Origin: Methylobacterium oxalidis
GTDB taxonomy: Bacteria > Pseudomonadota > Alphaproteobacteria > Rhizobiales > Beijerinckiaceae
DNA: 64,000 nucleotides
Assembly (NCBI RefSeq): GCF_007992195.1
Contig: NZ_BJZU01000063.1
Location: 19,613 to 83,612 of the forward strand
Direction of reading: 5' to 3'
Position 1 is the first letter of the stretch, and every line of letters starts with the position of its first letter. The translations under genes and the position numbers were made by a program. The notes beneath the pieces are model-generated. The model was not told where the DNA came from, did not search any database, and worked only from the letters and a program-made list of their open reading frames with translations. Below, piece after piece: positions 1 through 9,561 of the stretch.

Positions 1-124
1 GCTGGTGCTCGTAGGGGAACAGGAATTCGACCGCGGGAAAGCCCGCGTCGCGGGCCGCCGCGAACCGGTCGAGGAAGGGGTGCTCCGTGAAGAGCAGGCT
101 GATGTTGGCGGCGAAGCGCGGCAC
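1..124 (-). CDS. hyi: Hydroxypyruvate isomerase, N-terminal part (cut by window edge)
   Basis: Only the first 41 codons lie in the window. The protein begins V-P-R-F-A-A-N-I and continues through [10 protein letters not shown] and VEFLFPYEH, which is how hydroxypyruvate isomerases of the xylose-isomerase-like TIM-barrel family begin. The enzyme interconverts hydroxypyruvate and tartronate semialdehyde in glyoxylate metabolism. I chose the GTG at 124 because GAGG lies six bases upstream and the start fits the family. It begins 17 bp after the hflX stop on the same strand, so it may be co-transcribed with hflX. The family call rests on a short N-terminus. Confidence 0.75.
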   Translation of the reverse strand, partial: MPRFAANISLLFTEHPFLDRFAAARDAGFPAVEFLFPYEHQ

Positions 125-141
125 GGTGCCCTCGCCGGATC

Positions 142-1563
142 TCAGCCGGCGCGGGCGAGGCGCCGCGCGCCCTCGAAGCGGTTGAGGAAGCGCGGCTCCT
201 TCTCGGGTGCGATGCGCACCGCGAGGTGGAGCTCGCCGCCCTCGACGGTGCGCCGGTCGAGCACCTCGGCGTTCTCGTAGAGCCAGTTGAGGGAGGCCCC
301 GTCCTCGGGCGGCAGGATCACCGCGAAGGTCGAGCGGCTGCGGGCGATGCGGGCCTCGATCCGGCTCATCAATGCGGGAAGCCCCTCCCCCGTCAGCGCT
401 GAGACGAGGACGGGCGCCGCGCTGTCGCGGTCGTTGCGGCCGGATTCGCGGGCCATGGCGCTGAGGTTGAGGAGCCGCGTGCGCTCCGCCTCGTCTAGGA
501 GGTCGGCCTTGTTCCAGACCTCGATGATGCGGTCGGCGCGGTCGCCGATGCCGAGCTCGTCGAGCACCTCGGCCACGTCTTCGGCCTGGGCCTCGGTGTC
601 GCCGTGCGAGACGTCGCGCACGTGCAGCAGGATGTCGGCCTCGATCACGTCCTCGAGCGTCGCCCGGAAGGCGGCGATGAGGGGCGTCGGCAGGTCGGAG
701 ATGAAGCCGACGGTGTCCGACAGGATCACGGTCTCGCCGTGGGGGAGCTTGGTGGCCCGCGCGGTCGGGTCGAGGGTCGCGAACAGCATGTCCTGCGCCC
801 GCACCTCGGCCTTGGTCAGCGTGTTGAAGAGCGTCGACTTGCCGGCGTTGGTGTAGCCGACGAGCGCCACGATCGGGTACGGCACCCGCGCCCGGCTCTG
901 CCGGTGCAGGCCGCGGGTGCGCGTGACGGCGTCGAGGTCGCGCTCGATGCGCGTCATGCGCTCCTGGATCAGGCGCCGGTCGGCCTCGATCTGGGTCTCG
1001 CCGGGGCCGCCGAGGAAGCCGAAGCCGCCGCGCTGGCGCTCGAGATGGGTCCAGGAGCGCACGAGACGGCTCTTCTGATAGGCGAGATGGGCGTGCTCCA
1101 CCTGCAGCCGCCCCTCGCGGGTCGAGGCGCGCCGACCGAAGATCTCCAGGATCAGGCCGGTGCGGTCGATGACCTTGGCGCCCCACGCCTTCTCCAGGTT
1201 GCGCTGCTGCACCGGGGAGAGCGCGCAGTCCATCACGACGAGGCCGATCTCCTCCGCCTTGATCAGCCCGGCGAGCTCCTCCACCCGGCCCTTGCCGAGA
1301 TAGGTCGAGGGCCGGATCTTCTGGAGGCTCAAGCCGGTCGCCTGCGCCACGTCGAGGTCGATCGCGGCGGCGAGGCCGACCGCCTCGTCGAGGCGCGCGG
1401 CCGTCGAGCGGGCGGCCTGCCGGTCTGGGGCGCCGGCGGCCTGCGCCGCGGCGCGGGTGAGATAGGGACCGACCACGAGGGTCCTGGTCGCCGCCGCGAT
1501 CTCGCCCTCGGGGGCGGCCATCGCCTGAAGCCGGGCCTCGCCCGGGAGTAGCGTCTCGCTCAT
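142..1563 (-). CDS. hflX: Ribosome-associated GTPase HflX
   Basis: This is a 473-residue HflX GTPase, which splits stalled 70S ribosomes under stress. The N-terminal glycine-rich substrate-like domain includes the stretch [15 protein letters not shown] near residues 179-193. The G domain has P-loop GYTNAGKST near 236-244, the G3 motif DTVGF and the G4 motif NKAD. The ATG at 1563 has GAAGGA just upstream. It lies 160 bp downstream of hfq on the same strand, the usual hfq-hflX order. The first 50 residues, before the conserved part, are Ala-rich and variable. The family is certain; the exact start is likely. Confidence 0.97.
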   Translation of the reverse strand: MSETLLPGEARLQAMAAPEGEIAAATRTLVVGPYLTRAAAQAAGAPDRQAARSTAARLDEAVGLAAAIDLDVAQATGLSLQKIRPSTYLGKGRVEELAGLIKAEEIGLVVMDCALSPVQQRNLEKAWGAKVIDRTGLILEIFGRRASTREGRLQVEHAHLAYQKSRLVRSWTHLERQRGGFGFLGGPGETQIEADRRLIQERMTRIERDLDAVTRTRGLHRQSRARVPYPIVALVGYTNAGKSTLFNTLTKAEVRAQDMLFATLDPTARATKLPHGETVILSDTVGFISDLPTPLIAAFRATLEDVIEADILLHVRDVSHGDTEAQAEDVAEVLDELGIGDRADRIIEVWNKADLLDEAERTRLLNLSAMARESGRNDRDSAAPVLVSALTGEGLPALMSRIEARIARSRSTFAVILPPEDGASLNWLYENAEVLDRRTVEGGELHLAVRIAPEKEPRFLNRFEGARRLARAG

Positions 1564-1723
1564 GTATCCTTCGTCGGGTCGTCGGGCCGCACCGTCCGCC
1601 GCATCACCCCTCCTGGGGACAATGGGGGCCCGCGCGCGCGCGACAAGGGGCCGGCGCGGGATAGTTGCGCGGGGAAACCACGAACCGCGACGATCCCGGC
1701 GGGCCGTGCCCGGCCCGCGGGGC

Positions 1724-1975
1724 TCAGGCCTTCTCGGCGGCCTCGTCGGGCTCGAAGAGCTGGACCGGGTGCCCGGGCATGATCGTGGAGATCGCGTGCT
1801 TGTAGACGAGCTGCGAGTGCCCGTCCCGGCGCAGAAGCACGCAGAAGTTGTCGAACCAGGTGACCACGCCCTGCAGCTTGACGCCGTTGACGAGGAAGAT
1901 GGTCAACGGGATCTTGTTCTTGCGGACATGATTGAGAAAGGTGTCCTGCAGGTTCTGTGCGCGTTCGCCCGCCAT
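1724..1975 (-). CDS. hfq: RNA chaperone Hfq
   Basis: This is an 83-residue Sm-like protein that forms a hexameric ring and pairs small RNAs with mRNA targets. The Sm1 motif contains [16 protein letters not shown] and the strand [10 protein letters not shown]. The Sm2 motif [10 protein letters not shown] contains the KH pair that binds uridine-rich RNA. Length and sequence are typical of alphaproteobacterial Hfq, with a short acidic tail. The ATG at 1975 is preceded by AAGGAT. It sits between ntrX and hflX. In many relatives a trkA gene separates ntrX from hfq; here there are 216 bp and no gene. Confidence 0.98.
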   Translation of the reverse strand: MAGERAQNLQDTFLNHVRKNKIPLTIFLVNGVKLQGVVTWFDNFCVLLRRDGHSQLVYKHAISTIMPGHPVQLFEPDEAAEKA

Positions 1976-2154
1976 TGTTCTTATCCTTGCGCTATTCCGG
2001 CGCCCGCCACCCGCGGCGGGTTCTGATTATCGGTCGGTTCCTCGGCCGCCTCGCCCCGGGCGTCACGGCCGCGTCCATTACGTGTTCAAATCCCGCTTCG
2101 ATGCAAGTGTGGTATGCAAAGCGCCGGCTCCGGGAATCCGGATGCGAGGAGGGC

Positions 2155-2171
2155 GCCGCCGCGGGGGCGGC
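2155..2171 (-). terminator. Possible hairpin after ntrX
   Basis: A GC-only hairpin, GCCGCC / GGCGGC around a five-base loop, lies about 20 bp downstream of the ntrX stop. There is no T-run, so it is only a candidate terminator. The rest of the 216-bp gap before hfq shows no gene. Confidence 0.3.
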
Positions 2172-2191
2172 CTCCTGCTTCCCGCCCCGGC

Positions 2192-3562
2192 TCAGGGGCC
2201 GATCCCGAGGGATTTCAGCTTCCTGTGGAGGGCCGAGCGCTCCATGCCGATGAACTCGGCGGTGCGGGAGATGTTGCCGGAGAAGCGGGCGATCTGCGCG
2301 ATCAGGTACTCGCGCTCGAAGATCTCGCGAGCCTCGCGGAGCGCCAGGCTCATCAGCTTCTCGCCGCCCGCCCCGTTGGGGGTGGTGGGCACCAGCGTCC
2401 CGATCTCGGAGGGCAGCATCTCGGAGGTGACCTCCTGCTCCGGGTCGGTGTGGGTGAGGATCATCAGCCGCTCGACGTTGTTGCGCAGCTGGCGGACGTT
2501 GCCCGGCCAGTCGTGCGACTGCAGCACCGCCATCGCGTCCTCGGCGATGCGGCGGCGCGGCAGGCCGGTGGCGGCCGAGATCTGGTCCATGAAGAACGAG
2601 ATCAACTCCGGCACGTCCTCGCGCCGTTCCGAGAGCGAGGGCACCCGGATCGGCACCACCGAGAGCCGGTGGAACAGGTCCTCCCGGAAGCGGCCGCCCG
2701 CGATCTCCTCGGCGAGGTCGCGCGAGGAGGAGGAGATGATGCGCACGTCCACGTGCACGCGGGTGGTGCCGCCGACCCGCTGGAAGTTCTGATCGACCAG
2801 GACCCGCAGGATGCGGTTCTGGGTCTCCCGGGGCATGTCGGCGACCTCGTCGATGTAGAGGGAGCCGCCGTGGGCCTCCTCCAGCGCGCCGACGCGGCGC
2901 ATGCGGCCCTCGCCGCCCTCCACGCCGAAGAGCTCGGCCTCCATGTTCTCGGGCGTGATCGTCGCCGCGTTGATGACGACGAACGGCCCGTTGGCGCGGC
3001 CCGAGGCCCCGTGGAGCGTGCGCGCGGAGAGTTCCTTGCCGGAGCCCGGCGCACCGGAGATCAGGACGCGGGCGTTGGTCGGCGCCACGCGCTCCACGGT
3101 CTGGCGGAGCTGGTTGATGGCGACGGAGCCGCCGACGAGCCGGCTCGCCTGCCCGGAGCGGGCCTTGAGGTCCTTCACCTCGCGCTTGAGGCGGGAGGCT
3201 TCGAGCGCCCGCTCGGCCACCAGGATCAGCCGGTCGGCCTTGAAGGGCTTCTCGATGAAGTCGTAGGCGCCCGACTTGATGGCCGAGACCGCGGTCTCGA
3301 TGTTGCCGTGGCCCGAGATCATCACCACCGGCAGGTCCGGGTGGCCCGCCTTGATCAGGTCGAGCACCTGCAGGCCGTCGAGGCGCGAGCCCTGCAGCCA
3401 GATGTCGAGGAAGACGAGGTGGGGGCGGCGCGCCTCGATGGCGGCGAGCGCCTCGTCGGAGCCCCCCGCCGTGCGGGTTCGGTGCCCCTCGTCGTCCAGG
3501 ATCCCCGCGACGAGGTCGCGGATGTCGGCCTCGTCGTCGACGATCAGGATATCGGCGCTCAT
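2192..3562 (-). CDS. ntrX: Nitrogen-responsive response regulator NtrX
   Basis: The 456-residue partner of the NtrY kinase. The receiver domain covers residues 1-120, with acidic pocket DD near 9-10 and phospho-acceptor Asp53 in VFLDIW. An AAA+ domain follows, and a C-terminal Fis-type helix-turn-helix ends in RSALHRKLKSLGI. The P-loop reads GAPGSGKE rather than the usual GESGTGKE. The GAFTGA loop needed to contact sigma-54 is absent: after AELFGVEGGEGRMRRVG the chain goes straight to ALEEAHGG. This divergence is known for the NtrX family and suggests it does not act as a classical sigma-54 activator. The ATG overlaps the ntrY stop as ATGA, implying translational coupling. Confidence 0.95.
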   Translation of the reverse strand: MSADILIVDDEADIRDLVAGILDDEGHRTRTAGGSDEALAAIEARRPHLVFLDIWLQGSRLDGLQVLDLIKAGHPDLPVVMISGHGNIETAVSAIKSGAYDFIEKPFKADRLILVAERALEASRLKREVKDLKARSGQASRLVGGSVAINQLRQTVERVAPTNARVLISGAPGSGKELSARTLHGASGRANGPFVVINAATITPENMEAELFGVEGGEGRMRRVGALEEAHGGSLYIDEVADMPRETQNRILRVLVDQNFQRVGGTTRVHVDVRIISSSSRDLAEEIAGGRFREDLFHRLSVVPIRVPSLSERREDVPELISFFMDQISAATGLPRRRIAEDAMAVLQSHDWPGNVRQLRNNVERLMILTHTDPEQEVTSEMLPSEIGTLVPTTPNGAGGEKLMSLALREAREIFEREYLIAQIARFSGNISRTAEFIGMERSALHRKLKSLGIGP

Positions 3563-5967
3563 GGCTGCATCTCCGGCATCTTCTCCGCGGATTGGGGGGC
3601 CGTGCTCTCGGGGGGGGGGCTCTTGGGGGGTGTGCTCTGGGGGGCCGCGACCTGGGGAGCGGCGACCTGGGGAGCGGCGCCCGCCTCGGGTGAGAGGGCG
3701 CGCGGCACCCGCAGGCGCACGCGGCCGCCCCGGCCGGCGGGGTTGTCGTTCAGCTCGATCCCACCTCCGTGCTCCTCGAGCACCTTGCTGACGATGGCGA
3801 GGCCGAGCCCCGTCCCGCCCTCGCGGGTCGTCATGTAGGGCTCGAGCAGGCGCTGGCGCCCCTCGGCGGGGAAGCCCTTGCCGTTGTCGGTGACCTCGAT
3901 CACCGCGAACTCGTCCTCGAGGCCGAGAGCGAGCTCGACGCGGCCCTTGCCGAGCTCGGCCTCGGGCACGGCGGCCACCGCCTCGACGGCGTTCTTCAGG
4001 ATGTTGGTCAGCGCCTGCGACAGGAGCCGGATGTCGAAGGCCGCGGTGACCCGCTCCGCCCCATCGAGCCCGCGGGCCGAAAAGGTGAAGTCGAGGTCCG
4101 GGTGGGCCACCCGCATCATGAACAGGTTCTGCTTGGCGATCTCGGTGAGGTCCTGCTCGGCGATCGCGGGCTTGGGCATGCGGGCGAACGAGGAGAACTC
4201 GTCGACCATGCGCTTGATCTCGTCGACCTGGCGCACGATCGTGGCCGTGCACTGGTCGAAGACCTCGCGGTCGCTGACGATCACCTTGCCGTACTTGCGC
4301 CGGATGCGCTCGGCCGAGAGCTGGATCGGGGTCAGCGGGTTCTTGATCTCGTGGGCGATGCGGCGGGCCACGTCCGCCCAGGCCGAGGTGCGCTGGGCCG
4401 AGACGAGGTCGGTGATGTCGTCGAGCGTCACCACGAATCCGCGCGCGCCGCCCTGCGCCTGCTCGGTGGTGATCCGCACCGTCACCGTGCGCTCGCGGCC
4501 GTCGCGGGTGAGCTGGATCTGCTGCTGGAGGGCGCGCTGGCGCCCCTCCCCCTCCGGCAGGAGCGGCCCGAGCTCGGGCACCGCCTCGGTCACGGGCACG
4601 CCGACGAGGGCGTCGCTGGCGAGTCCCAGCATCCGCTCGGCCGCCGGGTTGGCGATGGTGACGATGCCCGCGGAATCGACGCCGATCACGCCCGGCGAGA
4701 CGCCCGAGAGCACGGCCTCGGTGAAGCGGCGGCGGCGGTCGATCAGGTCGCTCGCCGCGGTCAGCCCCGCGTGCTGGCGGCGCAGCTCCTGGGTCATCTT
4801 GTTGAAGCTCTCGCCGAGATGGGCGAGGTCGCCGTCGGATTTGCGGGCCGGCACCTGCGCGTAGAAATTGCCGGAGGCGACCTGGTCCGCCGCGTTGATG
4901 AGGCGCCGGATCGGAGCGACGAAGCGGTTGGCGAAGTTGAGCCCGAACCAGATCGCCGAGAGCAGAGCGATGAGCGCGATCAGCACGAAGACCGAGGCGA
5001 AGGTCACCTGGATCGAGCGCTTCAGCGCGTCGTAGGTCAGGTACTCGGCCGCCGCCGCCCGCGACACGCCGGGGAAGTCGATGGCGAGCTGGCTCACCTC
5101 GCGCTGCACGAGGAGCACGGCGTCGTCGTAGGCGGGCATGCGCAGCAGCGCGGCGAAGACGCGGCCCTCGGTGGGCAGGAGGCAGATCGGATCGTTCGAC
5201 TTGCCCGCCTCCTCGAAGGCCGCGGCCGAGGGCAGGCGCGTCTCCTTGAGGATGTCGATCTTGGCGCGCGCCACCACCTCGCTCGGCCCCCGCATGATCT
5301 GCGCGACGGGGAGCCCCAGATTGGTGGCGCGGGTGGTCAGGAAGCCCTGGAACCAGTCGCGGTTCACGTCGAAGTTCGGCCGGGCCCGGGTGAGGTCGTC
5401 GGCGAGGATGCGGATCTCGCGGGCGAGGCTCTGGCACTGGTTCTCCTGGTAGGCGTCGGCCACCTCCACGGATTTCAGCACCACGTCGCGGACCCGGTCG
5501 GTGAAGCCGAGCGAGAGGCCGCGATCGATCGTCACCGAGGCGACGACGGCGAGCAGGATCGTTGGCAGGATCGCGATGAGGCTGAACAGGCCGACGATGC
5601 GGGTGTGCAGCCGCGCCACGGCCGCGTTCGCCCGGCGCGCCTGCAGGAAGACCCGCGCCTCCCAGGCGATGATGACGACGAGCCCGAGGACGAGCACGAC
5701 GTTGATGGCGAGCAGCGTCACCCCGATCGTCGGCGTCGGTGTGACGCGGATGACGCCCGCCAGGATCAGGAAGGTGGCGATGGCCGAGACCAGGGCCAGG
5801 CCCACGATGGCGGCGCCGATCCAGCCCGGCCCGCGGGGTCCCGGCCGCATGGCGTCCGCCACGCCGCCTGCACCCTCGGCCGGGATCGCTCCCGCGGGCG
5901 GAGGGCCGGCCGTCTCGGCGCCCTCGCGGGGGGCGCCCGATGTGTTGGAGCGACGCAGGAACGGCAT
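3559..5967 (-). CDS. ntrY: Membrane-bound nitrogen sensor histidine kinase NtrY
   Basis: An 802-residue transmembrane histidine kinase. N-terminal hydrophobic helices and an extracytoplasmic loop are followed by a HAMP region, a PAS domain, the HisKA box [18 protein letters not shown] with the phospho-accepting His, and an ATPase domain with the G-box TGLGLAIVSK. I chose the ATG at 5967 because the conserved protein starts shortly after it; 47 further codons upstream are open but look non-coding. The C-terminal tail of about 45 residues is low-complexity Pro/Ala/Gln, with short DNA repeats and a run of ten C on the coding strand at 3610-3619. It partners with NtrX in nitrogen, redox or envelope signalling. 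Confidence 0.94.
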   Translation of the reverse strand: MPFLRRSNTSGAPREGAETAGPPPAGAIPAEGAGGVADAMRPGPRGPGWIGAAIVGLALVSAIATFLILAGVIRVTPTPTIGVTLLAINVVLVLGLVVIIAWEARVFLQARRANAAVARLHTRIVGLFSLIAILPTILLAVVASVTIDRGLSLGFTDRVRDVVLKSVEVADAYQENQCQSLAREIRILADDLTRARPNFDVNRDWFQGFLTTRATNLGLPVAQIMRGPSEVVARAKIDILKETRLPSAAAFEEAGKSNDPICLLPTEGRVFAALLRMPAYDDAVLLVQREVSQLAIDFPGVSRAAAAEYLTYDALKRSIQVTFASVFVLIALIALLSAIWFGLNFANRFVAPIRRLINAADQVASGNFYAQVPARKSDGDLAHLGESFNKMTQELRRQHAGLTAASDLIDRRRRFTEAVLSGVSPGVIGVDSAGIVTIANPAAERMLGLASDALVGVPVTEAVPELGPLLPEGEGRQRALQQQIQLTRDGRERTVTVRITTEQAQGGARGFVVTLDDITDLVSAQRTSAWADVARRIAHEIKNPLTPIQLSAERIRRKYGKVIVSDREVFDQCTATIVRQVDEIKRMVDEFSSFARMPKPAIAEQDLTEIAKQNLFMMRVAHPDLDFTFSARGLDGAERVTAAFDIRLLSQALTNILKNAVEAVAAVPEAELGKGRVELALGLEDEFAVIEVTDNGKGFPAEGRQRLLEPYMTTREGGTGLGLAIVSKVLEEHGGGIELNDNPAGRGGRVRLRVPRALSPEAGAAPQVAAPQVAAPQSTPPKSPPPESTAPQSAEKMPEMQP

Positions 5968-6187
5968 GCCTGATGCAGGGCCACAACAGTGTGGCGAAAT
6001 TAATACGAATCGGGGCGGAGCGGCGGCATTTACGACCGGGGATTGCAGGATTCCGAGGTCCGAGAGAGGAGGATTTCCAGCGACGGACCGGCTTCGCCCG
6101 GTCGGCATCCGCGGTCTCAGGAGAGGCGGAGGATGCGCCGCGTCGGGCCGCGTCCCGCTCGGTCGGGTTGCGTACGCACCCGGCTCC

Positions 6188-6991
6188 TCACAGGTCCACC
6201 GTCGCGGTGAGCCCGTCGTAGGCCGGGACCACGCCCGGCGGCAGCTTGCGGGCGAGGCTCGCGTAGTCGAGGTCGGTGTGGAGATTCGTGAGGACGGCGC
6301 GCCGCGGCGCCACCTCCTCGATCAGCGCGAGCGCCTCCGAGACCGAGTAGTGGGTCGGGTGCGGCGTCTCGCGGAGCGCGTCGATGATCAGGAGGTCGAG
6401 GCCGCGCAAAGCCGCCTTGCTCGCCTCCGGCATCAGGCTGACGTCCGGCGCGTAGGCTGCCGGGCCGAAGCGGAAGCCGAGGGCCGCCTCGTTGCCGTGC
6501 TCCATGCCGAAGGGCAGCGCGGAGACCGGCCCGCCGTGACCGTCGAGCATCACGGTCTCGCCCTCGGTCAGGTCGTGAAGGTCGAGGATCGGCGGATAGG
6601 CGCTGCCGGGGGGCGTCTCGAAGCAGTAGCCGAAGCGGATCTCGAGGAGGCGCCGCGTCATCGCGTCGGCGTAGACGGGGATGCGCCGCCGCATGTGGAT
6701 CACGAGCGGGCGGACGTCGTCGATGCCGTGGGTGTGGTCGGCGTGGGCGTGGGTGAACAGGATCGCGTCGAGGCGCCCCACCCCCGCGTCGAGGAGCTGC
6801 TCGCGCAGGTCCGGCGCGGTGTCGACGAGGACGGTCGTCGCGCCCGTCCCGTCCCGGCGCTCGGCCAGCAGCGAGCAGCGGCGGCGGCGGTTCCTCGGCT
6901 CGGCGGGATCGCAGGCGCCCCATCCGTAGCCGATCCGGGGCACGCCCCCCGACGAGCCGCAGCCGAGGATGCGCAGGGTCAGCGTCGCCAT
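6188..6991 (-). CDS. MBL-fold metal-dependent hydrolase (PhnP-like)
   Basis: A 267-residue metallo-beta-lactamase-fold protein with the metal motif THAHADHTHGID (HxHxDH) near residues 80-91. It begins with LGCGSSGGVPRIG, typical of the PhnP / cyclic phosphodiesterase-like branch, and has further metal-binding His residues in GMEHG and TNLHTDLD. These enzymes hydrolyse phosphodiesters such as cyclic ribose phosphates. There are no phn genes nearby, so a phosphonate role is not supported. It lies 43 bp after tatD, in the tmk-holB-metG-tatD run where many alphaproteobacteria keep it. The family is secure; the substrate is unknown. Confidence 0.88.
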   Translation of the reverse strand: MATLTLRILGCGSSGGVPRIGYGWGACDPAEPRNRRRRCSLLAERRDGTGATTVLVDTAPDLREQLLDAGVGRLDAILFTHAHADHTHGIDDVRPLVIHMRRRIPVYADAMTRRLLEIRFGYCFETPPGSAYPPILDLHDLTEGETVMLDGHGGPVSALPFGMEHGNEAALGFRFGPAAYAPDVSLMPEASKAALRGLDLLIIDALRETPHPTHYSVSEALALIEEVAPRRAVLTNLHTDLDYASLARKLPPGVVPAYDGLTATVDL

Positions 6992-7034
6992 CCGGACCTC
7001 CCGCCCGGTTGGTAGCCGACCGTCCCCGCCCCTG

Positions 7035-7817
7035 TCATGCCCTCTCGGCCTTCGTGAACAGGCGGTGGAAGTTGTCGGTGGTCGCCCGCGCGAAATCCTC
7101 GGCCGGCATCTCGAGGGTCGCGGCCAGCGAGCGGGCGGTGTCGGCCGTGTAGGCGGGCTCGTTGGTGCGGCCCCGGTGCGGCTCGGGCGCCAGGAACGGG
7201 GCGTCGGTCTCGACCAGGATACGATCCCGCGGCACGCGGCGGGCGATCTCGCGCAGCTCGTGCGAGCGCCGGAAAGTGACGATGCCGGAGAACGAGACGT
7301 AGAGGCCGAGCTCGATCCCGGCCTCGGCGAGGCGCCGGCCGGAGGAGAAGCAGTGCAGCACGCCCGTGAAGGGGCCCGCGCGCATCTCGTCCATCAGCAC
7401 CGCCTCCATGTGGGCGTCGGCGTCCCGGGAATGGATCACGAGGGGCAGCCCCGTGGCGCGGGACGCCGCGATGTGGGCCCGCAGCACCCGCTCCTGCACG
7501 GCCTCGGGCGCGGCGTCCTCGTAGTGGTAGTCGAGGCCCGCCTCGCCGATGCCGATGCAGCGGGGATGGCCGGTCAGCGCCGCGATGGCCTCGGCCGGCA
7601 CGTCCGGCTCCTCGGCGGCCCCGTGCGGGTGGGTGCCCGCGGTGCACCAGACGGCGGCGTGCGCCTCCGCGATGGCCCGGTATGTGTCGGCCTTGGCGAG
7701 GCGGGTCGAGATCGTGAGCATCCGCGTCACGCCGGCGGCCTCGGCGCGCGCGACGACGCCCCCGATGTCGGCGGCGAAGTCGGGAAAGTCCAGGTGGCAG
7801 TGGCTGTCGATCAGCAT
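7035..7817 (-). CDS. tatD: TatD family metal-dependent deoxyribonuclease
   Basis: A 260-residue TatD-type TIM-barrel hydrolase. The metal motif MLIDSHCHLDFPDF opens the protein, and ETDAPFLAPEPHRG near the end carries the catalytic acid and is highly conserved. Family members act as metal-dependent 3'-5' exonucleases on DNA or RNA. The ATG at 7817 is chosen because the conserved sequence begins there; the 70 open codons upstream read as noise. It lies 58 bp after metG and 43 bp before the MBL hydrolase, in one apparent operon. Confidence 0.94.
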   Translation of the reverse strand: MLIDSHCHLDFPDFAADIGGVVARAEAAGVTRMLTISTRLAKADTYRAIAEAHAAVWCTAGTHPHGAAEEPDVPAEAIAALTGHPRCIGIGEAGLDYHYEDAAPEAVQERVLRAHIAASRATGLPLVIHSRDADAHMEAVLMDEMRAGPFTGVLHCFSSGRRLAEAGIELGLYVSFSGIVTFRRSHELREIARRVPRDRILVETDAPFLAPEPHRGRTNEPAYTADTARSLAATLEMPAEDFARATTDNFHRLFTKAERA

Positions 7818-7875
7818 GGGGGTTCGGGTCTGTGTGGCGCCTCGCCTCCCCGCGTCGGGAGGGGGACCGGCCGCC

Positions 7876-9483
7876 TCAGGCGGCCGGTGCTTCCGGCTCG
7901 ACGAAGCGGGGGAAGATCGGGGCCGGGACCGGCAGGCTCGCGCCCGGCGCGAGGCGGTGGCCCGCGCCGACATGCTCCAGCAGCCGCGCCTCGGGCGGGA
8001 CGGCGAGAAGGTCGAGGAGGGCGGCACCCGCCGTCGGGACGAAGGGCTGGACCAGGATGCCCACAGCCCGCAGGGTCTCGACCGTGACGTAGAGCACCGT
8101 GCCCATCCGCTCGGGATCGGTCTTGCGGAGCTTCCACGGCTCCTCGGCGGCGAAGTAGCGGTTGGCGTCGCCCACCACCGCCCAGATGTCGGCGAGGATC
8201 GTGTGCAGCGCGAGGTCGCCCATCGCGGCCCGCGCCCGCTCCGGCAGCGCGTCGGCGGCGGCCAGGAGGGCCCGGTCCGCCTCGGTGAGGGACCCCGGCT
8301 GCGGCACCCGCCCCTCGCAGTTCTTGGCGAGCATCGAGAGCGAGCGCTGGGCGAGGTTGCCGAGGTCGTTGGCGAGGTCGGCGTTGATGCGCCCGATGAT
8401 CGCGTCGTGGCTGTAATTGCCGTCGCCGCCGAAGGGCACCTCGCGCAGCACGAAGTAGCGCACCGGGTCGACGCCGTAGGTGGCGATCAGGTCCATCGGG
8501 TCGACCACGTTGCCGAGCGACTTCGACATCTTCTCGCCCTTCGAGAGCAGATGCCCGTGGCCGAAGATGCGTTTCGGCAGCGGCAGCCCCGCCGACATCA
8601 GGAAGGCCGGCCAGTAGACCGCGTGGAAGCGCACGATGTCCTTGCCGATGACGTGGAGATCGACCGGCCAGAACCCCCAGCGCGGATCCGCCTCGTCGGG
8701 GAAGCCGCAGACCGTGAGGTAGTTCGTCAGGGCGTCGACCCAGACGTACATGACGTGGCCGGGCGCGTCCGGCACGGGCACGCCCCAGTCGAAGGTGGTG
8801 CGGCTCACGGAGAGGTCCCGCAGCCCCTGGCGGACGAAGCTCGCGACCTCGTTACGGCGCGTCTCCGGGCCGATGAAGTCGGGCCGGCTCTCGTACAGCG
8901 CGAGGAGCCTGTCGGCGTAGGCCGAGAGGCGGAACAGGTAGTTCTCCTCCTCCGTCCACTCGACCGGCGTCTGCGTGGCCCTGGCGCGCCGCACCCCGTC
9001 GGGGCCGATCTCGGTCTCGTCCTCGCCGTACCACGCCTCGTCGCGCACCGAGTACCAGCCGATGTACTTCGACAGGTAGATGTCGCCGCTGGCTTTCATC
9101 CGGGCCCAGATCGCCTGCGCGGCGGCGTAGTGCTCGGCCTCGGTGGTGCGGATGAAGCGGTCGTGGCTGCAGTTCAGCGCCTCGGCCATGTGCCGGAACT
9201 TCTCCGACATGCGATCGACGAGCGCCCGCGGCGTGGTGCCCTCGCGGGCCGCCGTCTGCTGGATCTTCAGACCGTGCTCGTCCGTCCCCGTGGAGAACAG
9301 CACCTCGTAGCCGTCGAGCCGGTGGAAGCGGGCGATGGCGTCTGTGGCGATCACCTCGTAGGCGTGGCCGATATGCGGCGCGCCGTTCGGGTAGGAGATC
9401 GCGGTGGTGAGGCTGAAGCGGCCTCGGGCGGAGGGGCTGGAAGGGGCCTGGGCGGAGGCTTGGGCCGTTTGCTGGGCCGTCAC
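7876..9483 (-). CDS. metG: Methionyl-tRNA synthetase
   Basis: A 535-residue class I aminoacyl-tRNA synthetase that charges tRNA-Met. The HIGH signature is in [13 protein letters not shown] and the KMSKS loop in [10 protein letters not shown]. The length and the absence of a C-terminal EMAP-like tRNA-binding domain match the short MetG type common in Rhizobiales. The GTG at 9483 gives a short Ala/Gln/Ser-rich leader before the conserved core; the upstream in-frame extension looks non-coding. It follows holB by 78 bp. The start codon is the only real uncertainty. Confidence 0.96.
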   Translation of the reverse strand: MTAQQTAQASAQAPSSPSARGRFSLTTAISYPNGAPHIGHAYEVIATDAIARFHRLDGYEVLFSTGTDEHGLKIQQTAAREGTTPRALVDRMSEKFRHMAEALNCSHDRFIRTTEAEHYAAAQAIWARMKASGDIYLSKYIGWYSVRDEAWYGEDETEIGPDGVRRARATQTPVEWTEEENYLFRLSAYADRLLALYESRPDFIGPETRRNEVASFVRQGLRDLSVSRTTFDWGVPVPDAPGHVMYVWVDALTNYLTVCGFPDEADPRWGFWPVDLHVIGKDIVRFHAVYWPAFLMSAGLPLPKRIFGHGHLLSKGEKMSKSLGNVVDPMDLIATYGVDPVRYFVLREVPFGGDGNYSHDAIIGRINADLANDLGNLAQRSLSMLAKNCEGRVPQPGSLTEADRALLAAADALPERARAAMGDLALHTILADIWAVVGDANRYFAAEEPWKLRKTDPERMGTVLYVTVETLRAVGILVQPFVPTAGAALLDLLAVPPEARLLEHVGAGHRLAPGASLPVPAPIFPRFVEPEAPAA

Positions 9484-9561
9484 GTCGGAGGTTCCCCGGA
9501 TAGGCGGTTCACGGTCTCCCCCGATCCCGGGATCACAGGATCGGGGCATGCGCCCGGGAGC

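Noticed and set aside
604..1551. Long open frames on the plus strand opposite hflX and many other genes
   Set aside because: They lie antisense to clear genes and have the Arg/Gly/Ala composition of GC-rich shadows.
3563..5986. Long open frame continuing upstream of ntrX, antiphase to ntrY
   Set aside because: It is the ntrY region in another phase; the translation is Arg/Pro/Gly-rich and has no domain. GC-rich DNA leaves such frames open.
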